Source of the DNA: an uncultured Ilumatobacter sp.
Lineage (GTDB): Bacteria > Actinomycetota > Acidimicrobiia > Acidimicrobiales > Ilumatobacteraceae
Direction of reading: 5' to 3'
Length of the DNA stretch: 33,420 nucleotides
Assembly: GCA_905182555.1 (NCBI GenBank)
Contig: CAJJBX010000025.1
Location: 1-33,420, forward strand
Shown piece after piece: positions 1-8,192 of the stretch (position 1 is the first letter of the stretch; the number at the start of each line of letters is the position of its first letter). Under the pieces are notes generated by a model, which ran no database searches, was not told where the DNA came from, and was given only the letters and a program-made list of their open reading frames with translations. Position numbers and translations under genes: made by a program.

Positions 1-372
1 GATTGCCCGAAGCAATGCTCGCTTGATGAGGAACCGTTCGCCGTACAGCTCAGCCTCAAGCGCATCGGCCGTCGTCGACTGCGATTCACCGGTCGCCTCC
101 GTTGCGCGCAGGTGCAGCAGTTGCTTGGCGTAGTCCCAGTCGTAGACGGCCTGTGAGGCGTCGATCCCCTCGTAGCACTGGAGGCGGATGAGTTCGCCTC
201 CAGTGGCCTTGGCGAGGCTCTTGGCCAACTCGGTCTTTCCGACTCCGGCTTCGCCTTCGAGCAGAAGTGGCCTTCGGAGCGTCATGGCAAGGAACACCGA
301 TGTGGCGATCCCTTCGTCAGGGAGGTACCCCTGGGCAGAGAGAGCGGTGCTGACGTCGGCCGGGGTCACCAC
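1..372 (-). CDS. MoxR/CoxD-like AAA+ ATPase, 3' end outside window
   Basis: This is the N-terminal 124 codons of a minus-strand AAA+ ATPase that runs off the left edge. From the GTG at 372 the product begins VVTPADVSTALSAQGY and carries a clear Walker A, GEAGVGKTE, at about residues 39-47, followed by LAKSLAKATGGELIRLQCYEG. That pattern is typical of MoxR-family ATPases, including CoxD, which helps mature the active site of Mo hydroxylases, usually with a VWA-domain partner. The link to CoxD is inferred from the sequence and from the coxSML genes later in this window. The partner gene would lie left of position 1. A second GTG at 369 is an equally possible start. Confidence 0.85.
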   Translation of the reverse strand, partial: MVTPADVSTALSAQGYLPDEGIATSVFLAMTLRRPLLLEGEAGVGKTELAKSLAKATGGELIRLQCYEGIDASQAVYDWDYAKQLLHLRATEATGESQSTTADALEAELYGERFLIKRALLRAI

Positions 373-525
373 GGTAACGATACCCGAGCAGCCCTGACCA
401 GAACCCGGCGGACTGGTGAGAACTCGACCGTTCCGTGAAACCCAGGAGAGGAATCAGGGGGATTCCGCAGCTGTCTGTCCCGAGTTTCCGCGTCGTACTG
501 GGGGTCGCGGTGGCAGACTTTATGG

Positions 526-2266
526 ATGGTCGATGTTCGGGTCTATTCGCCAGGGGCGATCCGAGTCGAAGTGCGAGTTCTCGATGGCGTCACGGTCCCG
601 CTTGAACGGGATGGAAGCGGTTGGCTTGGCTCGGTGCAGGCCGACGATCGATACCAGATTGTGATCGACGGTGGGCCCGGTCTCGTGGATCCGTACGCCA
701 CCGAGGTGTGGTTTGGCCCGGCCCACACCCGCCACCTGCACGATGCCTGGGCTGTCGCCGCAGCGTGGCCAGAGCCGAGGCCGCAGCGGTCGACAAGCCG
801 ACCGCTCGTCGGTGTCCGAAGCACATGTTCGGGGAATGACGAAACTACGCGGTCGGTCTGATGCCGGAACTTATGCTGCATTTGCTGATGAGCTGCCGAG
901 GCTCGCTTCGCTGGGTGTGTCGGTCGTTGAACTTCTGCCGGTCCATCAGTTCGATCCGGCGGAACCGAACTACTGGGGCTACATGCCCCTCGTCTTTGGC
1001 GCCGTCCACCGGAGCTATGCACACACAGCTGCACCGGCAGCCGAGCTCGCTGATTTCGTTTCGGCGGCCCACGATGTTGACATTGAGGTCTGGCTTGACG
1101 TTGTGCTCAATCACACGACCGAGGAAGACCGCGAGGGTCCGACCTACAACCTGCGCGGCCTCGCCGACCTCGAGTACTACGTGGTCAACGGCGACGGCAG
1201 CTACGTCAACGATGCGGGTTGCGGCAACATCATTGACGCTGCATCACCCGCTGCCCAGGAGCTGCTACTCACGTCGCTCGACCGGCTCGCAGATCTCGGC
1301 GTCGACGGGTTGAGATTTGACCTCGCAGCAGTGCTCGCCCGCAACCCCGCATTCATTCGGTCGATTGGCGACTGGGCTGAGCGGCGTGGCGTTCGCCTGA
1401 TTGCTGAGCCGTGGGATCTCGCTCGCTACCTCGCTGGCCGCGACTTCCCAGACGCACGGTGGGCGCAATGGAACGGCAAGTTCCGTGACGACGTCCGGGG
1501 CTTCCTGCGCGGTGAGGGCGGTCTCGTCGGCGCGGTGCTGCAACGGGTGCAGGGCAGCCCCGACCTGTTCGATGCGCCAGGGTCGTCCATCAACATGCTG
1601 ACGGCCCACGATGGGTTCACGCTCCATGACCTGTTCGCATACGACCAGAAGCACAACGGCGCCAACGGCTGGGACGGCGCTGACGGCACCGACGACAACC
1701 GGTCATGGAACTGCGGCTGGGAGGGCGACATCGACGCCCCGCACGAGGTACTCGTACTGCGTCGACGCCAGATGCGAAACGCCATGTGCTTGCTGATGCT
1801 GAGCCAAGGAACCCCAATGATTGTGGCCGGCGACGAGTTCGCTCGAACGCAGCACGGAAATAACAACCCCTATAACCAGGACAACGAGACATCGTGGATT
1901 AATTGGGAGCGTCGGGACACCTTCGTTGGTCATGAGCGATTCGTTCAACGCCTGATCGCCTTCCGGGTGCAGCACCGTGCGCTCACGCAGCCCGAGTCGT
2001 GGGGGAGTGCCGTCGAATGGTTCGGCGTTGTCGGCGGCCCAGACCTCGGGAGCCACTCGCGTTCGCTTGCTTGGCATGTCGGAGACCTCTACGTGATGGT
2101 GAATATGTGGTGGGAGCCGCTCGACTTCGCGGTGCAGGTTCCGGGCACGTGGCGGATTGCTCTCGACACGACGGATGAGCAGGGCTTCATTGCGCCGGGC
2201 CAGGCTGTTGGTGAGTCACTTCGGGTGGGCCCCCGGTCGGTCGTCGTCCTCACGCGGACCGACTAA
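526..2266 (+). CDS. glgX: GlgX-type glycogen debranching enzyme (GH13), one frameshift
   Basis: This is an isoamylase-type alpha-1,6 debranching enzyme of glycogen breakdown, acting in the cytoplasm. The first part, about 95 residues from ATG 526, is a short CBM48-like beta region (RVYSPGAIRVEVRVLDG). The catalytic TIM barrel follows in the next frame: EAHVRGMT, DVVLNHTTE, GLRFDL with nucleophile Asp near residue 265, IAEPWDL with acid Glu near 294, and TAHDGF with Asp near 362. All GH13 catalytic residues are present. The frames join near 810-812, where one extra G in CGTCGGTGTCC breaks RPLV/VSEAHVRGMT. Removing it gives 579 aa, shorter than the roughly 650-700 aa usual for GlgX, mainly at the N terminus. 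A treX/isoamylase label is also possible. The start rests on frame and length; no strong RBS is visible. Confidence 0.88.
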
Positions 2267-2314
2267 CGCCGTTCGTGTTCTTCCTGCGGCGGTTCGCTGC
2301 GCGACAATTGCGTC

Positions 2315-3865
2315 ATGAGCACAAGTGCGAGCCAGAACGTCGGGCAGTTGTTGACCAAGCGGGCATACCGCGATCCGAATGTCGAAGCGATCTTCGAACC
2401 GTCGAGCGATCGCCGCTTCTCGTTTAGGGAACTGAACAGCCGGTCGAACCAGGTCGCAAATGCGCTCACGGATTCAGGCGTGTTGCTCGGTGACCGCGTC
2501 GGCCTGCTGCTGATGAACGGCGTCGAGTTCGTCGAGTCGTTCTTTGCGGCGGGCAAGGTTGGCGCCGTCAACGTGCCGCTCAACTGGCGCCTCGTCGCTG
2601 ATGAACTCGAGTTCATCCTCCACGATGCCGGTGTGACGGTGCTGATCTACGGCTCCGATTTCGCCGATATTGCGGCCGAGCTACGCAGCCGCGGCGACAA
2701 GACCGCAATCGCTACCTGGATTCAGGTCGGTGGCGACGCAATCGACGGCGTGGTCGACTACGACGAGTGGATGAGTTCGGCTTCGGCTGACGAACCAGCG
2801 CCCGTCGGCGCCGGGGACGACCTGGTTTTCATTATGTACACCAGTGGCACCACGGGATTACCGAAGGGCGTGATGCACTCGCATGACACGGTGCTCTGGT
2901 CGATTCTGACCGCCGTTGCAACCGCCGATTTCCAAGCGGGTGACAGGTACCTGATCTCGTTGCCGATGTTCCACGTCGGCGCTCTCAACCCGGTGCTTTG
3001 TTGCATGTACGGCGGCTCTTCGGTCACGATCCTGAAGGCGTTCGACCCGCTGCAGTCGTGGGAGCTGATTCGCGACGAGAAGATCACGACGACTCTGATG
3101 GTGCCGGTGATGCTGCAGTACATGCTTGCTGTGCGGAACCCCGAAATACACGACGCCAGCACGCTGCGCTGGGTGATGAGTGGTGCGGCACCGGTCGCCA
3201 AAACGCTGATCGAGCAGTACGACGCACTTGGCATCGAGATTCACCAGGTCTACGGACTGACCGAGACTGGTGGCCCCGCCTGTCTGATCAGCTCAGCCGA
3301 TGCAATTGCCCGTGCCGGCTCGACCGGCAAAGCGTTCTACTTCACCGAAGTCAAGGTCGTCAACGAAGGTGGTGCTGATTGCGAGCCCGGCGAGTCGGGC
3401 GAAGTACTGGTGAAGGGCCCGAACATTATGGTCGGATACTGGAACCGCCCGGAGGCCACTGCTGATGCCGTCGTTGATGGCTGGCTCCATACGGGCGACG
3501 TGGCGACGATTGACGCCGATGGTTTCGTGACCATTGTCGATCGCGTGAAAGACATGCTGATTTCCGGTGGCGAGAACGTGTACCCCGCCGAAATCGAGAG
3601 CGTCTTGCTGGCACATGACAAGATTGCCGATGTCGGCGTCATTGGGATCCCCTCAGAGCGCTGGGGCGAATCGCCGCTCGCTGCGATCGTGCCGAGCGAC
3701 GACTCGCTCACTGTCGAAGAAGTCATCGAGTTTTGTAAGGGCAAGCTCGCTCCGTTCAAGTCGGTCAAGGCCGTCGAATTCGTGACCGAACTCCCCCGCA
3801 ATCCGAGCGGCAAGATACTCAAGCGCGAGCTGCGCGATCAGTTCGCTGACCTCCGCGCCGACTGA
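2315..3865 (+). CDS. acyl-CoA synthetase (AMP-dependent ligase)
   Basis: This 516-aa member of the ANL superfamily adenylates a carboxylic acid with ATP and transfers it to CoA. The P-loop-like A3 motif YTSGTTGLPKG lies near residues 174-184, the A5 motif YGLTETGG near 313, the hinge and A8 region (DRVKDMLISGGENVYPAEIE) near 408-427, and the C-terminal catalytic Lys in NPSGKILKREL near 498. Length and motifs match long- or medium-chain fatty acyl-CoA ligases (FadD-like); the actual acid cannot be read from sequence. The gene begins 48 bp after glgX with no Shine-Dalgarno. GACAAT lies 6 nt before the ATG, so a leaderless start is possible. An SDR follows on the same strand. Confidence 0.93.
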   Translation: MSTSASQNVGQLLTKRAYRDPNVEAIFEPSSDRRFSFRELNSRSNQVANALTDSGVLLGDRVGLLLMNGVEFVESFFAAGKVGAVNVPLNWRLVADELEFILHDAGVTVLIYGSDFADIAAELRSRGDKTAIATWIQVGGDAIDGVVDYDEWMSSASADEPAPVGAGDDLVFIMYTSGTTGLPKGVMHSHDTVLWSILTAVATADFQAGDRYLISLPMFHVGALNPVLCCMYGGSSVTILKAFDPLQSWELIRDEKITTTLMVPVMLQYMLAVRNPEIHDASTLRWVMSGAAPVAKTLIEQYDALGIEIHQVYGLTETGGPACLISSADAIARAGSTGKAFYFTEVKVVNEGGADCEPGESGEVLVKGPNIMVGYWNRPEATADAVVDGWLHTGDVATIDADGFVTIVDRVKDMLISGGENVYPAEIESVLLAHDKIADVGVIGIPSERWGESPLAAIVPSDDSLTVEEVIEFCKGKLAPFKSVKAVEFVTELPRNPSGKILKRELRDQFADLRAD

Positions 3866-3904
3866 ACCTGGTTCCGTACCGGGCGGTGCGTGCGCGCCAC
3901 TGGC

Positions 3905-3910
3905 TACGGT
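3905..3910 (+). promoter_or_regulatory. -10-like box, leaderless start of SDR gene
   Basis: TACGGT (TANNNT) ends 6 nt before the ATG at 3917, and no Shine-Dalgarno is present. This spacing is what a leaderless actinobacterial transcript would show. It also supports the ATG at 3917 over the in-frame upstream ATG at 3890. Confidence 0.45.
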
Positions 3911-3916
3911 CGGCGT

Positions 3917-4645
3917 ATGGATCTCGGAATCGCTGGACGTCGGGCGGCTGTTGCTGCAGGATCATCGGGGCTCGGCCTCGGCAGTGCAAAGGCGTTGGCG
4001 GCCGAGGGTGTCCACGTGGCGATCTGTGGTCGAGATGAAACAAAGTTGAGGGCGGCAGCGGTTGCAGTCGGTCATGGCTGTATCCCGATTGTCGCTGACG
4101 TGTCGACAGTCGACGGCGCCGCCAGGTTCGTTGATGCCGCCTGCGTGGCGCTCGGTGGCGTCGACATCCTGATTCCCAATGCGGGCGGCCCGCCGCCGGG
4201 CAACTTTGCGTCGACACCAGTCGATGTGTACCAGGCGGCGCTCGACCTCAACCTGTTGTCAATTGTCGCTATGTGTAAGGCCGCAGTTCCGGCAATGCAG
4301 CAGCAGCGGTGGGGTCGGGTCGTGGCCATCACCTCGCTGTCGGTGCGTCAGCCGATGCCGCAGCTGATCCTGTCGAATACGGCACGGGCAGGAGCCACGG
4401 CGTTCTTGAAGACGCTGGCGTCGGAAGTGGCTGAAGATGGTGTCACGGTCAACACGGTGCAGCCGGGCGTGCATCGCACGCCTCGCCTCGATGCGCTCTA
4501 TTCGCCTGATCAGATGGATCAGATGCGGATGGGCAACGCCGACCACTTCGGAGCACACGTGGCTTTCCTGTGCAGCGAACAGGGGACGTTCACGAACGGC
4601 GTGCAGCTGCAGATTGACGGCGGCGCCTACGCCGGCTTGCTCTAG
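3917..4645 (+). CDS. SDR-family oxidoreductase with atypical catalytic motif
   Basis: This is a 242-aa short-chain dehydrogenase/reductase fold. The dinucleotide-binding motif is GSSGLGLG at residues 15-22, followed by CGRDETKL at the end of beta-2 and the NAGG motif near residue 82. The usual catalytic YxxxK is absent: the equivalent stretch reads LILSNTARAGATAF near residues 150-163, although ITSLS supplies the preceding serine region. This matches a known divergent BKR-like SDR group in which the SN..RAG pattern replaces the catalytic tetrad, so the family annotation '3-oxoacyl-ACP reductase' would overstate what is known. The C terminus, GVQLQIDGGAYAGLL, is the normal SDR end. The upstream acyl-CoA synthetase hints at lipid or acyl metabolism, but only by proximity. 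Confidence 0.88.
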   Translation: MDLGIAGRRAAVAAGSSGLGLGSAKALAAEGVHVAICGRDETKLRAAAVAVGHGCIPIVADVSTVDGAARFVDAACVALGGVDILIPNAGGPPPGNFASTPVDVYQAALDLNLLSIVAMCKAAVPAMQQQRWGRVVAITSLSVRQPMPQLILSNTARAGATAFLKTLASEVAEDGVTVNTVQPGVHRTPRLDALYSPDQMDQMRMGNADHFGAHVAFLCSEQGTFTNGVQLQIDGGAYAGLL

Positions 4646-4669
4646 ACGCGAGATCGACGGCTGGGGGTG

Positions 4670-5806
4670 TCAGGGAGTCGTCGACGCGACTGGCTCGATG
4701 TTGTCGCCGGAAGCTGAAGAGACAAGCCTGTCGTCGGTGCAGTGGTCGTTGTCGGTGTTGTCTTCGGGATCAGTGGGTTCGTCCACTGAGCGCTGTCCGA
4801 GGCGAGCTTCGATTCGGTTCCAGAGCAAGAACGAGCCTCCGACCACGAGCCAGCCAGCGATGGCATCGATGAAGTAGTGCTCAGCAAAGTAGGCGAGAGC
4901 GACTGCCATGGTGAGCGGGTACAGCAGCATGGCGGCTCGGATGTATCGGTTACTGATGCGGGGCCAGAAGAACACGACAACAAACAATGCAAAAGCCGAG
5001 TGGAGCGATGGCATTGCAGCGACTTGGTTTGCCCAATCGCGACCGGTGTCCCACGCTTCGACGAAGCCGTCCAGGCCGATGTGGCGCCACCCGTTTCCGG
5101 TCGGTCGGCGCAGCGGAGGAAGCGCATTGAGGTCGAGGCCGACGCGGTTTTGGCCCCCGGCGGCCATCCACGGGGGAGCCGTTGGCAGGAGCACGAACAT
5201 CACGCATGCAACAAAGAGCAGTGTGGCGAATCGCCGCATGTAGCGGACCCACTGGTCGCGGTTGGCAAGCCAGAGCACGGCGATGACGACGGGAGGGACA
5301 ATGAAGTGCGAGTAGTAGACGCATGAGCAAATGACGTCGTACCACTGGACGTTGTTGGGGCCGCGGTAGAAGCGTTCCTGCAGCCAGACGACTGGGTCCG
5401 TCCCGAAGAACAGGAATCGGTCGATGTTGCGGACCGACTCGACCTGGATCGCCATACCGAGCTCATCGGCAATACCGCGGCTCTCGTCGTAGGCCAGCCA
5501 CATTGCGACGAAGATGCCGAGGTCGGCCGCCATCTGGGCCCACTCACGGAGGGGGCGCCCGAGGCTGGCAAGGGAGAGGAAGATCGCGAATGACCAGAGG
5601 ACCGACACGCGATCGATGATCACGCCCTTGGTAAAGAACCACCAGACATAGCCCGCACCGTATGCCCCGAGTGCTGACAAGCGGATTTTGACCCAATCGA
5701 CGCCGACAGCACGGAGGAGCCCGGTGTATCCGGCAACGATGCCAGCGCCGATCAACGACCACCACAGGACCCTCCAAAGGCCCGATGTCGAAATCGCCAG
5801 CAACAT
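4670..5806 (-). CDS. PAP2-superfamily membrane phosphatase
   Basis: This 378-aa multi-pass membrane protein ends in a PAP2 (type 2 phosphatidic acid phosphatase) domain. PSLHSA at residues 266-271 is the C2 motif, and AEHYFIDAIAGW, with His 310 and Asp 314, is the C3 motif. Several hydrophobic helices precede it (GAGYVWWFF, FVACVMFVLLP), giving the layout of the actinobacterial PAP2/inositol-phosphorylceramide-synthase-like group. Likely substrates are lipid phosphates or a polyprenyl or phosphoinositide donor; none can be assigned. It converges with the SDR gene. Its start lacks an RBS but has TAGCGT (5821-5816) 9 nt upstream. It ends in a polar, acidic tail (DEPTDPEDNTDND) that is probably cytoplasmic. 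Confidence 0.88.
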   Translation of the reverse strand: MLLAISTSGLWRVLWWSLIGAGIVAGYTGLLRAVGVDWVKIRLSALGAYGAGYVWWFFTKGVIIDRVSVLWSFAIFLSLASLGRPLREWAQMAADLGIFVAMWLAYDESRGIADELGMAIQVESVRNIDRFLFFGTDPVVWLQERFYRGPNNVQWYDVICSCVYYSHFIVPPVVIAVLWLANRDQWVRYMRRFATLLFVACVMFVLLPTAPPWMAAGGQNRVGLDLNALPPLRRPTGNGWRHIGLDGFVEAWDTGRDWANQVAAMPSLHSAFALFVVVFFWPRISNRYIRAAMLLYPLTMAVALAYFAEHYFIDAIAGWLVVGGSFLLWNRIEARLGQRSVDEPTDPEDNTDNDHCTDDRLVSSASGDNIEPVASTTP

Positions 5807-5815
5807 TGCGGCCGA

Positions 5816-5821
5816 ACGCTA
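5816..5821 (-). promoter_or_regulatory. -10-like box before PAP2 gene
   Basis: On the minus strand TAGCGT ends 9 nt before the ATG at 5806, with no Shine-Dalgarno between. This is consistent with a leaderless or very short-leader transcript. Confidence 0.35.
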
Positions 5822-5860
5822 CTCGCCGTTCAACGCGACAGTCCTTTGCCGCCACACACC

Positions 5861-5886
5861 AAACAAAAAACCGTTGAAAGAAACGG
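5861..5886 (-). terminator. Rho-independent terminator after coxM
   Basis: Read on the minus strand, CCGTT-TCTTTC-AACGG (5886-5871) forms a 5-bp stem with a 6-nt loop and is followed directly by TTTTTTGTTT (5870-5861). It lies about 85 nt beyond the coxM stop and points away from it. The stem is short, but the U-run is the best in the window. Confidence 0.65.
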
Positions 5887-5972
5887 CTTCAGACAGCACA
5901 CGACGTTTGAGTCTCGTCAGAGTCCAGGGAACGAGAAGTTCCGCCAACGTAGGTATCGGGCGATCTGGGCCG

Positions 5973-6798
5973 TCAGGAGGTGGCTTCGGTGAGGGCGCGC
6001 TTGGTGAGGATGCGAGCGAGGTGCTGGCGGTACTCGATGCTGGCGCTCAGGTCAGCCGTCGGGTCGGTGCCCGTTGCAGCTTCTGCAGCAGCGTCTTCGA
6101 CTGATGCGCCGCTGGAAATTGCTGCGCTGACGCCGGTGGCGAGGATCGGGACCGAACCCATGTTGACGAGCCCAACACCTGACTCGGTGCCATTGCGCCA
6201 TGCAGCCACACCGACGATTGCCCAGTCTTGGGCGCGACGGTTGAACTTCTGGAAGCTCCAGCCGGCGCCGCCCATCTTCGGGACGCGGATCTCGGTCAGC
6301 AGTTCGTCGGCAGCGAGCGACGTGGTCAGGAAGCCCTGAAAGAAGTCGCTGGCGGCGATTTCGCGGGTGCCGTTCGGGCCCTGCGCCACGTAGGTGGCGC
6401 CCATGGCGAGTGTGGTTGCCGGAAGGTCGGATGCGGAGTCGCTGTGCGCGATCGAGCCGCCAATGGGTGCCTCGGTGACGCACCTGTGGGTCTCCGACGT
6501 GGCTGGCAGCGTGAGCGAGGAGCGGGGCGTGCTCTTTGAGGACGGGGCTGTTCTCCACGTCCATGTGGCGGGTCATGGCGCCGATGGCGATCATGTCGCC
6601 GTCTTCACGAATGTAGGAAAGATCGCTGAGGCGGCCAATGTCGACCAGGACGGTGGGCTGGGCGAGGCGGAGCTTCATCAGTGGCAACAAGCTGTGACCA
6701 CCAGCGATGAACTTTGCCTCGTCACCGTGTTGGCCGATGAGGCTGATTGCCTCCTCGGCAGACTCGGCACGGACGTAGTCGAATTGTGCGGGAATCAC
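5973..6798 (-). CDS. coxM: CO-dehydrogenase-like FAD subunit (CoxM), one frameshift
   Basis: This is the FAD-binding medium subunit of a molybdenum hydroxylase of the CoxSML/xanthine dehydrogenase family, which passes electrons from the 2Fe-2S clusters of CoxS to the acceptor. The N-terminal part from ATG 6798 reads MIPAQFDYVRAESAEEA and contains the FAD loop AGGHSLLPLMKLR near residues 32-44. The second FAD motif, TIGGSIAHSDSASDLP, is split: one extra C in the run at about 6465-6467 shifts GDPQVRHRGT out of frame. The rest continues in the other frame to 5973 (MGGAGWSFQKFNRRAQDWAIVG). Corrected length is 274 aa, normal for CoxM (about 280). Its ATG overlaps the stop of the upstream gene as ATGA. 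I read the shift as a probable sequence error. Confidence 0.88.
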
Positions 6799-7112
6799 GC
6801 GTTGTTCTCCTGATTGGTTGCTTGATCTTGCTGACCGGTTGCTTGTTGGCCGGTTGCTTGTTGAATGGCATTCCAGACGTTCAGCGGGCTCGCTGGCATC
6901 TGAATATCTTGGACGCCGAGGCCCGAAAGGGCATCGACGACGGCGTTCATGATGCAGGGTGCTGCACCTCTTGTTCTAGCTTCGCCGACACCCTTGACGC
7001 CAAGCGAATTGGTCGGCAACGGAGCGACGCCACCGTGCGTCGCGCTACCAGCGGCAATGGATTCGACGCTGGCTTGCATGGTGTTGATTCTGAACTCATG
7101 TAGATCTGTCAT
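6795..7112 (-). pseudogene. stand-alone C-terminal piece of a CoxL-like subunit
   Basis: This 105-aa frame (ATG 7112) has a CoxL C-terminal signature in its second half: NSLGVKGVGEARTRGAAP, then AVVDALSGLGVQDIQMPA and VWNAIQQAT. It aligns well with the end of the full coxL at 14777 (NPLGVKGIGESGTIGSTP, then VWQAIQAAQ). The Glu of GVGEA corresponds to the active-site glutamate of Mo hydroxylases. The first 38 or so residues do not look like CoxL, and the Mo-cofactor domains are missing. It lies between coxS and coxM and is coupled to coxM through ATGA. It ends in ATGQQATGQQ, from a 15-bp duplication. I read it as the remnant of a deleted coxL copy kept in frame; a retained small protein cannot be excluded. 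Confidence 0.7.
6835..6864. repeat. 15-bp tandem duplication at the 3' end of the coxL fragment
   Basis: CCGGTTGCTTGTTGG (6835-6849) is followed by CCGGTTGCTTGTTGA (6850-6864), with a more degenerate copy nearer the stop (6811-6830). On the minus strand it encodes the repeated ATGQQ at the C terminus of the fragment. Confidence 0.85.
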
Positions 7113-7175
7113 TGCTGGACCCCCATCCAGTTCAATTCCGCCCCCAGGCGTGATGTCGCGGTATGCGCCGCCGGT

Positions 7176-7634
7176 TCAGGCGCTCGCAGCAGCGAGGACT
7201 GACTTGACGATGTTGTGGTAGCCGGTGCAGCGGCACAGGTTGCCCTCGAGGCCGATCCGAACATCGTGTTCGGATGGATTGGCGTTCTCGGCGAGCAAGC
7301 TGGTTGCTGCCATCACCATGCCGGGCGTGCAGTAGCCGCATTGCAGGCCATGGTTCTCCATGAATGCCTGCTGCATCGGGTGCAATGTGCCATCGGCGTC
7401 GGCCATGCCTTCGATGGTGCGGACTTCCTGGCCGTCGGCCTGGACAGCGAGCACCGTGCAGCTCTTGGCGGCTTCACCGTTGAGGTGGATCGAGCACGCG
7501 CCGCACGACGAGGTGTCGCAGCCGATGTTGGTGCCCGTGAGGCCTGCGTGATCGCGGATGTACTGGACGAGCAGTGTGCGCGGCTCGACATCGTGCGTCT
7601 GCACGGTGCCGTTGATGGTGACGGAAACTTCCAC
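7176..7634 (-). CDS. coxS: CO-dehydrogenase-like 2Fe-2S subunit (CoxS)
   Basis: This 152-aa iron-sulfur subunit of a molybdenum hydroxylase carries all eight cluster cysteines. Cys39, 44, 47 and 59 form the plant-ferredoxin-type N-terminal cluster (GCDTSSCGAC). Cys99, 102, 134 and 136 form the second cluster (QCGYCTPGM and CRCTGY). It accepts electrons from the Mo site of CoxL and passes them to CoxM. Translation likely starts at the GTG at 7634 after GGGGGT; the 10-mer TGGGGGTCCA also precedes the start of the next gene. The coxL partner is not adjacent: a full coxL lies about 7 kb away at 14777-17058. The stop is TGA, and the same frame stays open beyond it to 6795. Confidence 0.94.
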   Translation of the reverse strand: MEVSVTINGTVQTHDVEPRTLLVQYIRDHAGLTGTNIGCDTSSCGACSIHLNGEAAKSCTVLAVQADGQEVRTIEGMADADGTLHPMQQAFMENHGLQCGYCTPGMVMAATSLLAENANPSEHDVRIGLEGNLCRCTGYHNIVKSVLAAASA

Positions 7635-7837
7635 GGATGGACCCCCAGGGTGTTATTTCGATCGATCAGTCGGTCGAAAGTGTCGAATGATGTGACCTCT
7701 GTCTGCACATCATGCCTCATTCAGGCGGGTCCGTCATCACGCAAGCAGCAACACCGCTCAATTGATCGGTCCTCACAGCGCAGATTGGCGATGTCGATGA
7801 CCGCAACGTTTGGCACGATCATCGACATGCCGGCAAA

Positions 7838-8095
7838 TCAGCCGCCTGCGTTGGTGATTGCGACGCGCGGGTCGCGGTTCGGGTTGCCCGGGTCTTGCAG
7901 CGAATCGCGGAATGCGACCATGGCGTTCAGACGCTGGTCGTCGTCGAGATCGGCTTCCATAATGCGCGTGATGGACGGCTTGAGGTCGCTGAACTCGAGC
8001 ACGATGTCGTGCGCCACCTGGTCGCTGGCAGGGAGCTCTTCCAGCGGTGTTTCGCCGTTGAACCAAGGGGAGAGGATGGGCTTCTTGACCGCCAT
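7838..8095 (-). CDS. 85-aa hypothetical protein upstream of coxS
   Basis: This small acidic protein (MAVKKPILSPWFNGETPLEE at its start, ITNAGG at its end) is predicted soluble, with no signal peptide or membrane segment. I do not recognise a family. The middle (DLKPSITRIMEADLDDDQRLNAM) looks helical and charged. Codons are G/C-ending as in neighbouring genes, and the competing frames are poorer, which favours a real gene. It lies on the same strand as coxS, 203 bp upstream. That gap is too long for tight coupling but could be read through. A role with the Mo hydroxylase is only a guess from position. Confidence 0.6.
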   Translation of the reverse strand: MAVKKPILSPWFNGETPLEELPASDQVAHDIVLEFSDLKPSITRIMEADLDDDQRLNAMVAFRDSLQDPGNPNRDPRVAITNAGG

Positions 8096-8192
8096 GCGGA
8101 TCTCGTTTCAGTTTGTCGAACGCTCCATCTTACTGGAGGGCGCTGACTGGGAGGGTGCTGACTGGCAGGTCGGTTCGGCCGAGCAATGCTGA

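Noticed and set aside
7176..7178. selenocysteine at the coxS TGA
   Set aside because: CoxS is complete at this stop, the following residues do not resemble CoxS, and no SECIS-like hairpin is evident just after it.
7215..8192. 325-codon plus-strand frame over coxS and the 85-aa gene
   Set aside because: It is antisense to coxS, whose eight cluster cysteines are intact, and it shows no domain.
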